Shown: piece after piece, positions 1 through 6,819 of the stretch
Position numbering within the stretch: position 1 is the stretch's first letter
How the letters are laid out: every line of letters begins with the position of its first letter
DNA from: an uncultured Bacteroidota bacterium
GTDB taxonomy: Bacteria; Bacteroidota; Bacteroidia; Chitinophagales; Chitinophagaceae
Assembly (NCBI GenBank): GCA_903933995.1
Contig: CAIZMD010000285.1
Span: 1-7,965 of the forward strand
Length of the DNA stretch: 7,965 nucleotides
Direction of reading: 5' to 3'
Notes under the pieces: model-generated
What the model saw: only the letters and a program-made list of their open reading frames with translations
Told to the model about the DNA's origin: nothing
The model's database searches: none
Made by a program: the position numbers and the translations under genes

Positions 1-1
1 A

Positions 2-109
2 GAAAAGTTTAGCAAAACCAAATTAGTGGTAGCAGGTAAGGAAATTCCCATTGGAAGTAGTTATAGCAATGTTTATGACCTCTTATTACAACATTCCAAA
101 AACAAATAA
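2..109 (+). CDS. C-terminal fragment of an upstream gene, possibly a LytTR-family regulator
   Basis: An open frame enters from the left edge and ends at TAA 107-109, giving 35 residues. The body of the gene is outside the window. The residues around GKEIPIGSSY followed by a short helix-like tail (DLLLQ) resemble the end of LytTR DNA-binding domains, where a strand with a 'basic-x-(I/L)P(I/V)-(G/S)-x-(S/T)Y' pattern precedes the last helix. That is pattern recognition from a very short stretch, so the function is tentative. If correct, the protein would be a transcriptional regulator, often a response regulator in Bacteroidota. The codon use looks like the neighbouring genes, and the frame stops cleanly 57 bp before the aldehyde dehydrogenase, so it is probably real coding sequence. 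It could also be the tail of an unrelated protein. Confidence 0.5.
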   Translation, partial: EKFSKTKLVVAGKEIPIGSSYSNVYDLLLQHSKNK

Positions 110-145
110 GAACCATAACAAAGCCAGCAAATAACGCTTAAGCCC

Positions 146-153
146 TAACTTTG
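146..153 (+). promoter_or_regulatory. Candidate Bacteroidota -7 promoter element (TAACTTTG)
   Basis: TAACTTTG matches the Bacteroidota primary-sigma -7 consensus TAnnTTTG exactly. It lies 13 bp before the ATG of the aldehyde dehydrogenase, so a start a few bases downstream would leave a leader of roughly 10 nt or less. No TTTG -33 element is visible at the usual distance upstream, which weakens the call. The alternative is read-through from the gene ending at 109. No Shine-Dalgarno sequence lies before the ATG, which is normal in this phylum. Confidence 0.35.
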
Positions 154-166
154 TAAAAAACCTGTT

Positions 167-1690
167 ATGGACTTCTTACGTTTGCTTGGCATAGAAAATC
201 AAAATAAAGGTGTATCTACTGGATCCAATTGGATAGCTACCAGTGGTAGTATCATTGAATCTTTTTCACCAGTTGATGGCAAATTGATTGCTAGTGTTGA
301 AACTGCAGATCATACAGCCTATACCAAAACTATAGAAGTTTCTAAAAAAGCCTTTTTAGAATGGCGCAATTGGCCTGCACCCAAAAGGGGCGAAGTTGTC
401 AGACAAATTGGTCAGGCATTAAGGGAAAACAAAGATTCATTAGGCAAATTGGTGAGTTTTGAAATGGGCAAAAGCTTGCAAGAAGGTTATGGAGAAGTGC
501 AGGAAATGATTGATATCTGTGATTTTGCGGTTGGTTTATCTAGGCAATTATATGGTTTGACCATGCATAGTGAAAGGCCCTCACATAGAATGTACGAACA
601 ATGGCATCCATTGGGTGTGGTTGGTATCATATCTGCTTTTAATTTTCCCGTGGCCGTTTGGAGCTGGAATGCAGCTTTGGCTTGGATTTGCGGAAACACA
701 ACCATTTGGAAACCTAGTGAGAAAACCCCTTTGTGTGGCATAGCTATTCAACATATTGTTGCAACAGTATTTAAGAAGAATGATGTACCTGAAGGTGTCA
801 ATTGTTTGGTACAAGGTGGGCGAGAAATTGGTGAATGGATGAGTAATGACCCATCTATTCCATTGGTTTCTGCAACAGGGTCTACCAGAATGGGTAAGGC
901 AGTTAGTGCCGCCATTGGTGCAAGACTTGGAAAAAGCATTCTTGAATTAGGAGGTAACAATGCCATTATTATCTCTGAACACGCAGATCTTGACATGTCT
1001 TTGATAGGGGCAGTATTTGGTGCTGTAGGAACAGCAGGTCAACGTTGTACAACTACTAGAAGACTCATCATTCACGAAAAAGTATACGACAGTTTTAAAG
1101 AGAAACTAGTTAAGGCCTATGGTCAACTCAGAATTGGCAATCCACTAGACGCCAATAATCACGTTGGCCCTTTGATTGATCAAGATGCCGTAAAAATGTA
1201 CTTAGACGCTATTGAAAAAGGAAAAAAAGAGGGCTGCCGTTTTATTGTAGAAGGAGCCGTACTTACTGGTTCCGGATATGAAAGTGGTTGTTATGTTAAA
1301 CCTTGTATTGCGGAAGCAGAAAACCATTACCAAATTGTTCAACACGAAACCTTTGCCCCCATTTTATATTTAATTAAATACCAAACCTTAGACCAGGCAA
1401 TTGCTATTCAAAATGGGGTTCCACAAGGTTTGTCATCAGCAATTATGACCCTTAATATGCGTGAAGCAGAAAAGTTTCTTTCACAATCTGGTAGCGACTG
1501 TGGCATTGCCAACGTTAATATTGGTACAAGCGGCGCTGAAATTGGTGGTGCTTTTGGCGGTGAAAAAGAAACTGGAGGAGGAAGAGAAAGTGGTAGTGAT
1601 GCATGGAAAGCTTATATGCGTAGACAGACCAATACCATTAACTGGAGTGATAAACTTCCCTTAGCGCAAGGAATTAAATTTGATTTATAG
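167..1690 (+). CDS. amaB: ALDH7-family alpha-aminoadipate semialdehyde dehydrogenase (piperideine-6-carboxylate dehydrogenase, antiquitin-like)
   Basis: This NAD(P)+-dependent cytosolic enzyme is predicted to oxidise alpha-aminoadipate 6-semialdehyde, which equilibrates with piperideine-6-carboxylate, to alpha-aminoadipate in lysine breakdown. The 507 residues form one full-length ALDH domain. Visible landmarks are Asn159 in AFNFPVAVW (oxyanion hole), Lys182 in WKPSEKTP (cofactor binding), the GSTRMG turn at 238-243, Glu260 in LELGGNN (general base), the nucleophile Cys294 in GQRCTT, and Glu394 in ETFAP (nicotinamide ribose). Glu113 and Arg293 fall where human ALDH7A1 has Glu121 and Arg301, which hold the substrate's amino and carboxyl groups, and the C-terminal 60 residues are strikingly antiquitin-like. 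The start is well fixed: an in-frame TAA lies at 146-148 and the N-terminus aligns with the family. No other lysine-pathway gene is in the window. The 3' end overlaps the convergent kinase gene. The symbol is by family; pcd is also used. Confidence 0.93.
   Translation: MDFLRLLGIENQNKGVSTGSNWIATSGSIIESFSPVDGKLIASVETADHTAYTKTIEVSKKAFLEWRNWPAPKRGEVVRQIGQALRENKDSLGKLVSFEMGKSLQEGYGEVQEMIDICDFAVGLSRQLYGLTMHSERPSHRMYEQWHPLGVVGIISAFNFPVAVWSWNAALAWICGNTTIWKPSEKTPLCGIAIQHIVATVFKKNDVPEGVNCLVQGGREIGEWMSNDPSIPLVSATGSTRMGKAVSAAIGARLGKSILELGGNNAIIISEHADLDMSLIGAVFGAVGTAGQRCTTTRRLIIHEKVYDSFKEKLVKAYGQLRIGNPLDANNHVGPLIDQDAVKMYLDAIEKGKKEGCRFIVEGAVLTGSGYESGCYVKPCIAEAENHYQIVQHETFAPILYLIKYQTLDQAIAIQNGVPQGLSSAIMTLNMREAEKFLSQSGSDCGIANVNIGTSGAEIGGAFGGEKETGGGRESGSDAWKAYMRRQTNTINWSDKLPLAQGIKFDL
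1656..1673 (-). terminator. Weak terminator-like hairpin just after the kinase stop codon
   Basis: Read on the minus strand, TTCCTT, a GCGCT loop and AAGGGAA form a short stem with one bulged G, followed by GTTTA. It begins at the base right after the kinase stop codon (1676-1674) and lies inside the 3' coding end of the aldehyde dehydrogenase. The stem is short and the U-run poor, so this is a weak candidate. It is listed because no intergenic space exists in which another kinase terminator could sit. Confidence 0.2.
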
Positions 1691-4379
1691 GCTGTGGATT
1701 GTTGAAATAAATACTAAAGCGGGTTCCTTTACCTAATTCGCTTTTTACTTCAACCTTTCCACCCATGGCGTCAATTTGATTTTTGGTAATAAATAACCCA
1801 ATTCCCCTAGCATCTGGATTGTTGCTAAAGGTTTTGTACATGCCAAAAAGCTTGTCCCCATTTTTTTCCAGATCTATTCCAATACCATTATCTGCAATTT
1901 CAAGTATTAATTGATTTTGCCGTTGATGGGCCTCAATTTCTAAAACTGGCGTCCTATCAGGATGGCTGTATTTGATAGCATTTGATATAAAATTCAGCAA
2001 GATACTTTCCAAGTATGCTGGATTACAATTGATGACACAATCTGCAGATGCCCTATTAAAAATATTGGCTTTTTTAATGGCAATTAATTCACTTTGAACC
2101 TTTAATGCCTGATTGATATACTCCAATAAATTTAGTGGCTCAATCACTAAATTGATATTATTTCTAATAGACACCACTTCATTCAGATTAAAAAGGGTGT
2201 CATTTAAAGACCTAGAGACTTTTTTAAGGTGCATCATTAATTCAGAACGTTCCTTTTCTGAAGATTCTTTTTCAAGGAAATTAAGAATTGAAAGGATATT
2301 ACTAGTATGAGACCTAAGATTATGAGATACAATATAGGAGAAATTCAAAAGCCGCTTATTTTGTTCATTGACCAAACCAAATGATTTGTTTAATTCAATT
2401 TCTGCATTTTTACTCAAGGTAATATCCCTTTGTATAGCAATATATTGATACGGATTTCTATCCTTGTCTATAAAGGGAACAATGGTACAGTCTACCCAAA
2501 AATATTGACCACTTTTATTGCGATTCCTGATTTCGCCTTTCCATATTTCACCTTTTTGAATGGTCTGCCAAAGATTGGTAAAAAATTCTCTGCTATGATA
2601 ACCAGAATTTAGAAAATGCATGTTTTTATGCAAAATTTCTTCTTTTGAAAACTGGGTCATCCGAAGGCAATTTTCATTTGCATAGCTAATCATCCCCTTC
2701 TCATCAGTTAGAAACACTATGGAAGATTCATCTAGAGCAAGTTTATAATCCGTAATTTCTTTGACAATTCTGTTGAGGTGGATTTCGTTTTGCTTTCTTT
2801 CATTAATATCTTCTACTGCCATGATAATACCGGCAGCTTTTTCATTTTTATCAAATACAGGATACATATTCATCCTATACCATTTGTCTGAACCATCGGC
2901 CTGCACATAGTTAATCTCATAACTAATGGTTTGCCCTTTTAAAACCGCGTTCATTGCCTGCAAGAGTGCCTGTTGGCGAGTTTCAGCAAAATACAAAATA
3001 GAATAAGTGTATAGATGCAAGGTCTTAAACAAATCAGCTTCAGCAAATTTTTGCATGGCTTGATTAAAAGACATGATATAAAAATCTGCATCTAAAAGCG
3101 CATAACCGGTATCTGTATTTTCAAAAACAGTTCTTAAATTATCTTCCGATTTCTGTAACGCAATGTCCAATTTTTTCTTCTCAGTAACGTCTTGCATTAC
3201 AGAAAGAATTCTTTGAGTCCGGCCATCTTGATCCTTTTCTAAAATGGCAGAAATGAGCACATCCATTGTTTCACCATTTCGTTTAATGGCTTGATATGGA
3301 ATATCAAAATCATAGCCTTTTCTAAAGAATTCATCCATTCTTTCTAACTCTCTTCTTACAATGGAACTCTTGGTAAAAAAGTGGCTCATGTGCTTGCCAA
3401 TCACTTGCTCTCTTTGATAACCCATTTTAGCCAACCAATAATCACTCACACTAAGAAACTCTCCTTCCTGATTCAAAGAATGCAACATTACTGGTGTTCT
3501 ATTATACAAAGACCTAAATCTTTCTTCATTGATAGCCAAAAGGGTTTCCGATTGCTTTCTATCAGAAATATCAATAAACCCTGAAAGTAACATGGTCTCA
3601 CCATGAAATGAAATAATTTCCGTAGAAACCAAACAATCTGCTTTATTCCCGCCTTTTTTATTTATTTGAATTTCCAGGTTTTTTACTGTTCCTTCTTTAC
3701 TTAGAATTTCTAACAATTGATCTCTCTGATGTACGTTGGAATAAAATTCAGTGGTGAATCTGCCCAGCAAATCTGTTTCTTCCGTTTCTGCTAATTTTTG
3801 AAGTTCTTTATTAACCATGATAATTTTTCCATTATCTGGTCTTACTACTAGCATTGCTACAGGCGCATTGCTAAAAATGGTTAATAAATCTGTCTGTGCC
3901 AATTTTAGATTGACTTCAGTAATCAACGTATGAGCCAATTGTTTGGCTAAAAGTTCTAATAGATGAATATCCTTTTCAGAAAAAATTCTAGGATTATGAT
4001 CCATTAACTCTACCCTACCTATGGATTCTCCTTTTGTATTCCTTAAAGCGCAGCCCGCATAAAATTGAACCTTTGATAATCCTAAATGGGTATTTAAAGG
4101 CTGTAGCTTTTCAGATTCCTGAAGAATTAAGGCATTTCCATCTTGTTGGTCCAGGTCATGCAGATACATGGTATTTAGCTTAACCTTGTTTATATCAACT
4201 CCCTGATGGTGTATTAGATGATTCCCCTCTTTTTGATAAATAATTATCAAAAAAACAGGAGCGGAAAACATTGCTTCTGCCATGGCCACCAATCCATCTA
4301 TAGCTGGGGTACTATTATGAATCTGCACCAAATGGGAAAATTCTTTTTTCAACTGCTGCATGATTCCTTGCGATGGCAT
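1674..4379 (-). CDS. Soluble GAF-PAS(x4) sensor histidine kinase
   Basis: This is a predicted cytoplasmic sensor kinase that autophosphorylates on histidine and passes phosphate to a partner response regulator not seen here. The 901 residues contain no signal peptide or membrane segment. In order they hold a GAF domain (about 15-153, with FYAGCALR and FSEKDIHLLELLA), PAS1 (165-275), PAS2 (285-402), PAS3 (411-530), PAS4 (543-657, with GYHSREFF, GEIRNRNKSGQYFWVD and YIAIQRDIT), a dimerisation/phosphoacceptor helix pair (675-745) and a GHKL ATPase domain (750-893). The likely phospho-acceptor is His686 in SHNLRSH; the next residue is Asn, not the usual Glu/Asp. The N-box has Asn796/Asn800, the G1 box is DNGIG (830-834) and the G2 box is RGIGL (858-862). 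There is no receiver domain. ATG 4379 is the first start after an in-frame stop at 4412-4410; Met7 (4361), preceded by AAGGA, is an alternative. The ligand and signal cannot be inferred. Confidence 0.9.
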   Translation of the reverse strand: MPSQGIMQQLKKEFSHLVQIHNSTPAIDGLVAMAEAMFSAPVFLIIIYQKEGNHLIHHQGVDINKVKLNTMYLHDLDQQDGNALILQESEKLQPLNTHLGLSKVQFYAGCALRNTKGESIGRVELMDHNPRIFSEKDIHLLELLAKQLAHTLITEVNLKLAQTDLLTIFSNAPVAMLVVRPDNGKIIMVNKELQKLAETEETDLLGRFTTEFYSNVHQRDQLLEILSKEGTVKNLEIQINKKGGNKADCLVSTEIISFHGETMLLSGFIDISDRKQSETLLAINEERFRSLYNRTPVMLHSLNQEGEFLSVSDYWLAKMGYQREQVIGKHMSHFFTKSSIVRRELERMDEFFRKGYDFDIPYQAIKRNGETMDVLISAILEKDQDGRTQRILSVMQDVTEKKKLDIALQKSEDNLRTVFENTDTGYALLDADFYIMSFNQAMQKFAEADLFKTLHLYTYSILYFAETRQQALLQAMNAVLKGQTISYEINYVQADGSDKWYRMNMYPVFDKNEKAAGIIMAVEDINERKQNEIHLNRIVKEITDYKLALDESSIVFLTDEKGMISYANENCLRMTQFSKEEILHKNMHFLNSGYHSREFFTNLWQTIQKGEIWKGEIRNRNKSGQYFWVDCTIVPFIDKDRNPYQYIAIQRDITLSKNAEIELNKSFGLVNEQNKRLLNFSYIVSHNLRSHTSNILSILNFLEKESSEKERSELMMHLKKVSRSLNDTLFNLNEVVSIRNNINLVIEPLNLLEYINQALKVQSELIAIKKANIFNRASADCVINCNPAYLESILLNFISNAIKYSHPDRTPVLEIEAHQRQNQLILEIADNGIGIDLEKNGDKLFGMYKTFSNNPDARGIGLFITKNQIDAMGGKVEVKSELGKGTRFSIYFNNPQPINQI
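1716..1746 (+). terminator. Candidate intrinsic terminator for the aldehyde dehydrogenase, inside the opposing kinase gene
   Basis: AAAGCGGGTT (1716-1725) can pair with AATTCGCTTT (1735-1744), ten pairs including two G-U, around a 9-base loop. The T-run continues to 1746. It starts 25 bp after the aldehyde dehydrogenase stop, a usual distance for a terminator. The same bases encode the conserved SELGKGTRF segment of the kinase ATPase domain on the other strand, so the hairpin may be coincidental. The stem is AT-rich at its base and has only a modest GC core. Confidence 0.35.
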
Positions 4380-4431
4380 GTATTGGGGTATTGCAATTCC
4401 TAAAGATCCTTATGAACAATACAAATTACGC

Positions 4432-4449
4432 AAAATCCCAAAACTGGGA
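4432..4449 (-). terminator. Short hairpin plus T-run between tex and the kinase gene
   Basis: On the minus strand TCCCA (4449-4445), a GTTT loop and TGGGA (4440-4436) form a 5-bp stem followed directly by TTTT (4435-4432). It starts 23 bp past the tex stop codon, where an intrinsic terminator would be expected, and upstream of the kinase gene. The stem is short, so termination may be partial. If it works, the kinase has its own promoter in the roughly 50 bp between this hairpin and 4379, where I find no exact TAnnTTTG match. Confidence 0.35.
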
Positions 4450-4472
4450 AAATAAAAACCTTTCAAAAGCAC

Positions 4473-6719
4473 TTATTTCCCAAACCTTTTTTTAAGTAAT
4501 GCCAAAGCATCCGTAACATCCATTGAAGACAAATCTTGTTCTTGGGTTTGGACTGATTTCTGTGGTTGTTGATTTCTTTGAGGTCTAGCTGTTTTGGTAG
4601 GCGCCTCTTGGGTTTGTTTTATAGATAAAGCTATTCTTTTACGTAATAAATCCACTTCAAGAACCTTTACCAACACTTTGTCATTGAGTTTGAGCGCTTC
4701 ATTTGGATCTGTAATATATTGATGTGAAATTTCACTAACATGTACCAATCCATCTTGCTTAACACCTATATCTACAAATGCACCAAAACGGGTAATATTT
4801 GTTACCATACCAGGCACTACCATACCCAATTTCACGTCCTCCATTTTATAAATAGCTGCATATTCAAATTGCTCCAACTCTGACCTAGGGTCCAAACCCG
4901 GTTTACCCAATTCTTTTAGAATATCACGAATGGTTAATTCCCCTAATTGTTCTGAAACATAATTTTTAGGATTTAATTGTTTTAACACCGCTTCATTTGC
5001 AACTAAATCAGACACAGCTAATCCTAAATCTTTGGCCATGGTTGCTACTACAGGATAGGCTTCCGGATGCACCGCACTCTTATCAAGTGGTTGATCTCCG
5101 TTAGGAATTCTAAGAAAACCTGCACATTGTTCAAAAGCTTTTCCACCTAATCTGGGCACTTTCAATAGTTGCTCCCTGTTGGTAAATTTTCCTATTTCAG
5201 AACGGTATTTGACAATATTTTCTGCCAACCCTATTCCAATACCACTTACATACGCTAATAGGTGTTTGCTGGCAGTATTTAAGTTAACTCCAACATTATT
5301 TACACAACTAACAACTGTCTGGTCAAGTCTTTCTTTTAGCCTGAACTGATTAACATCATGTTGATACTGACCAACACCAATACTTTTGGGGTCTATCTTA
5401 ACCAATTCAGCCAAAGGGTCCATCAGTCTTCTTCCAATACTAACTGCACCTCTTACTGTAATGTCCTGCTCTGGAAATTCTTCCCTAGCTATTTCTGATG
5501 CTGAATAAACAGATGCGCCATCTTCATTAACCATAAACACAGGTAAGCCCAAATTCATTTTTTTGATAAACTGATCCGTTTCTCTACCCGCAGTTCCATC
5601 CCCAATTGCAAAAACTTCTATTTGATATATTTTTACCAATTCCCTAATGCGATATTCCGCATCAGAAAGTCTATTGTTTTCATGAATGAAAATTAAATCC
5701 GTTTTTTTCAACTCTCCTTTTTCATCCAAGCAAACTATTTTACAACCTGTTCTATATCCAGGATCAATAGCCAAAATCCGCTTGCTACCCAAGGGGGAAC
5801 TCAACAACAATTGTCTTAAATTCTCTGCAAAAACAGTAATAGCTTCTTCGTCTGCCTTTTGTTTTAAAGCTGATCTAAATTCAGACTCCAAACTAGGCTG
5901 AAGCAGTCTTCTGTAAGCATCCCTAATGGCTTTTTTTACATGGGTGGATGATTCAGTAAACCCTTTGATATATTGTTTTTCTAACAACTCCAATGCATCT
6001 TCCTCCATTGGCTGAATAGCCATTCTAAGAAATCCTTCTAAAAAACCTCTTAATACTGCTAATATTCTATGTGATGGAATTTTGTGTATGGGTTCTGTAA
6101 AATCAAAATAGTCTTTGTATTTAACACCTTCAGTTTCCTTCCCTTCTAATACTTTGCTTTGCAATAAGGCAGCATCTTCAAACAATTTTCGCAATTTAGC
6201 TCTGTTTTCAGCATCCTCATTTACCCATTCTGCTATAATATCCCTAGCCCCTTGCAATGCATTTTCAATAGAACTTACTTGTTCATTTAAAAATGCAGGT
6301 AATTCAGGTTCTAAGGGATTAGGACTTTGTTCCAGTATTAATTTTGCTAAAGGCTCTAATCCATTTTCTCTAGCTGTTTGGGCTTTGGTCTTCCTTTTGG
6401 GTTTAAAGGGCAAATAAATGTCTTCCAAAGCAGACATGGTACTTGCCACTTGCAATTTTTGCAATAGGGCTTCGGTCATTTTCCCCTGTTCCTCAATGGT
6501 CTTGATAATAAAAGCCCTTCTTTCTGTAATTTCTTTGAAAAACTTCTGTTCGTCTTGTATTTGTTGAATTTGTACTTCATCCAATCCACCTGTTTTGTCT
6601 TTTCTATATCGCGCTATAAAAGGAATAGTGGCCGATTCTTCTAATAATTCTATCACCGCTTCTACTTGGGTTTGGCGGATATTCAATTTACTGGCAATAA
6701 GAGAACCGAACTCACTCAT
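4473..6719 (-). CDS. tex: Tex-family RNA-binding transcription accessory protein with S1 domain
   Basis: Tex is a widely conserved cytoplasmic nucleic-acid-binding protein linked to transcription and RNA handling; its exact biochemical role is still debated. The 748 residues match the family length and order. The helical N-terminal Tex region spans about 1-190, with the signature IPFIARYRKDKTGGLDE at 32-48 and YLPFKPKRKTKAQTARENGL at 102-121. A YqgF/RNase H-like domain spans about 312-440, with AIDPGYRTG at 317-325 and IGDGTAGRET at 372-381. SIGRRLMDPLAELVKIDPKS (427-446) and VGQYQHDV (449-456) follow. A helix-hairpin-helix region lies at about 485-545, and an S1 OB-fold at about 626-702 carries NITRFGAFVDIGVKQDGLVH. 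A Gln/Thr/Pro-rich tail (702-728) ends in a short charged helix. The start is fixed by an in-frame TGA at 6725-6723. The gene lies 100 bp downstream of the nuclease gene and 93 bp upstream of the kinase gene. Confidence 0.96.
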   Translation of the reverse strand: MSEFGSLIASKLNIRQTQVEAVIELLEESATIPFIARYRKDKTGGLDEVQIQQIQDEQKFFKEITERRAFIIKTIEEQGKMTEALLQKLQVASTMSALEDIYLPFKPKRKTKAQTARENGLEPLAKLILEQSPNPLEPELPAFLNEQVSSIENALQGARDIIAEWVNEDAENRAKLRKLFEDAALLQSKVLEGKETEGVKYKDYFDFTEPIHKIPSHRILAVLRGFLEGFLRMAIQPMEEDALELLEKQYIKGFTESSTHVKKAIRDAYRRLLQPSLESEFRSALKQKADEEAITVFAENLRQLLLSSPLGSKRILAIDPGYRTGCKIVCLDEKGELKKTDLIFIHENNRLSDAEYRIRELVKIYQIEVFAIGDGTAGRETDQFIKKMNLGLPVFMVNEDGASVYSASEIAREEFPEQDITVRGAVSIGRRLMDPLAELVKIDPKSIGVGQYQHDVNQFRLKERLDQTVVSCVNNVGVNLNTASKHLLAYVSGIGIGLAENIVKYRSEIGKFTNREQLLKVPRLGGKAFEQCAGFLRIPNGDQPLDKSAVHPEAYPVVATMAKDLGLAVSDLVANEAVLKQLNPKNYVSEQLGELTIRDILKELGKPGLDPRSELEQFEYAAIYKMEDVKLGMVVPGMVTNITRFGAFVDIGVKQDGLVHVSEISHQYITDPNEALKLNDKVLVKVLEVDLLRKRIALSIKQTQEAPTKTARPQRNQQPQKSVQTQEQDLSSMDVTDALALLKKRFGK

Positions 6720-6819
6720 AATTCAAATAATATTTAATGGCTTAACAAAGGGATGCGAATGTAGGTGCTGCCTTGGAAAAGAAAAAATTGAAATTTCAGA
6801 AAATTATCACATAGAAAGA

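Noticed and set aside
136..143. GCTTAAGC palindrome before the dehydrogenase gene as an operator or terminator
   Set aside because: An 8-bp palindrome is expected by chance in a sequence of this size, and no repeat or T-run accompanies it.
487..996. Three overlapping minus-strand open frames inside the aldehyde dehydrogenase
   Set aside because: All lie opposite conserved ALDH catalytic regions; the translations are cysteine-rich and resemble no family.
4422..4428. TAATTTG on the minus strand as a -7 element for the kinase gene
   Set aside because: One base shorter than TAnnTTTG and without a TTTG element at a suitable distance upstream; not enough to annotate.
6115..6417. Plus-strand open frame of 100 codons inside tex
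   Set aside because: Entirely antisense to a strongly supported tex coding region, with low-complexity serine/leucine-rich translation typical of a shadow frame.
6724..6732. TATTATTTG on the minus strand as a promoter for tex
   Set aside because: The spacing between TA and TTTG is one base too long for the consensus, and it lies only 4 bp before the ATG, which would put the transcription start inside the gene.
6789..6798. Palindrome TGAAATTTCA followed on the minus strand by a T-rich run, as a terminator after the nuclease gene
   Set aside because: As a hairpin it gives only about three A/T-rich pairs around a small loop, too weak to support termination; the T-rich run alone is common in this AT-rich DNA.
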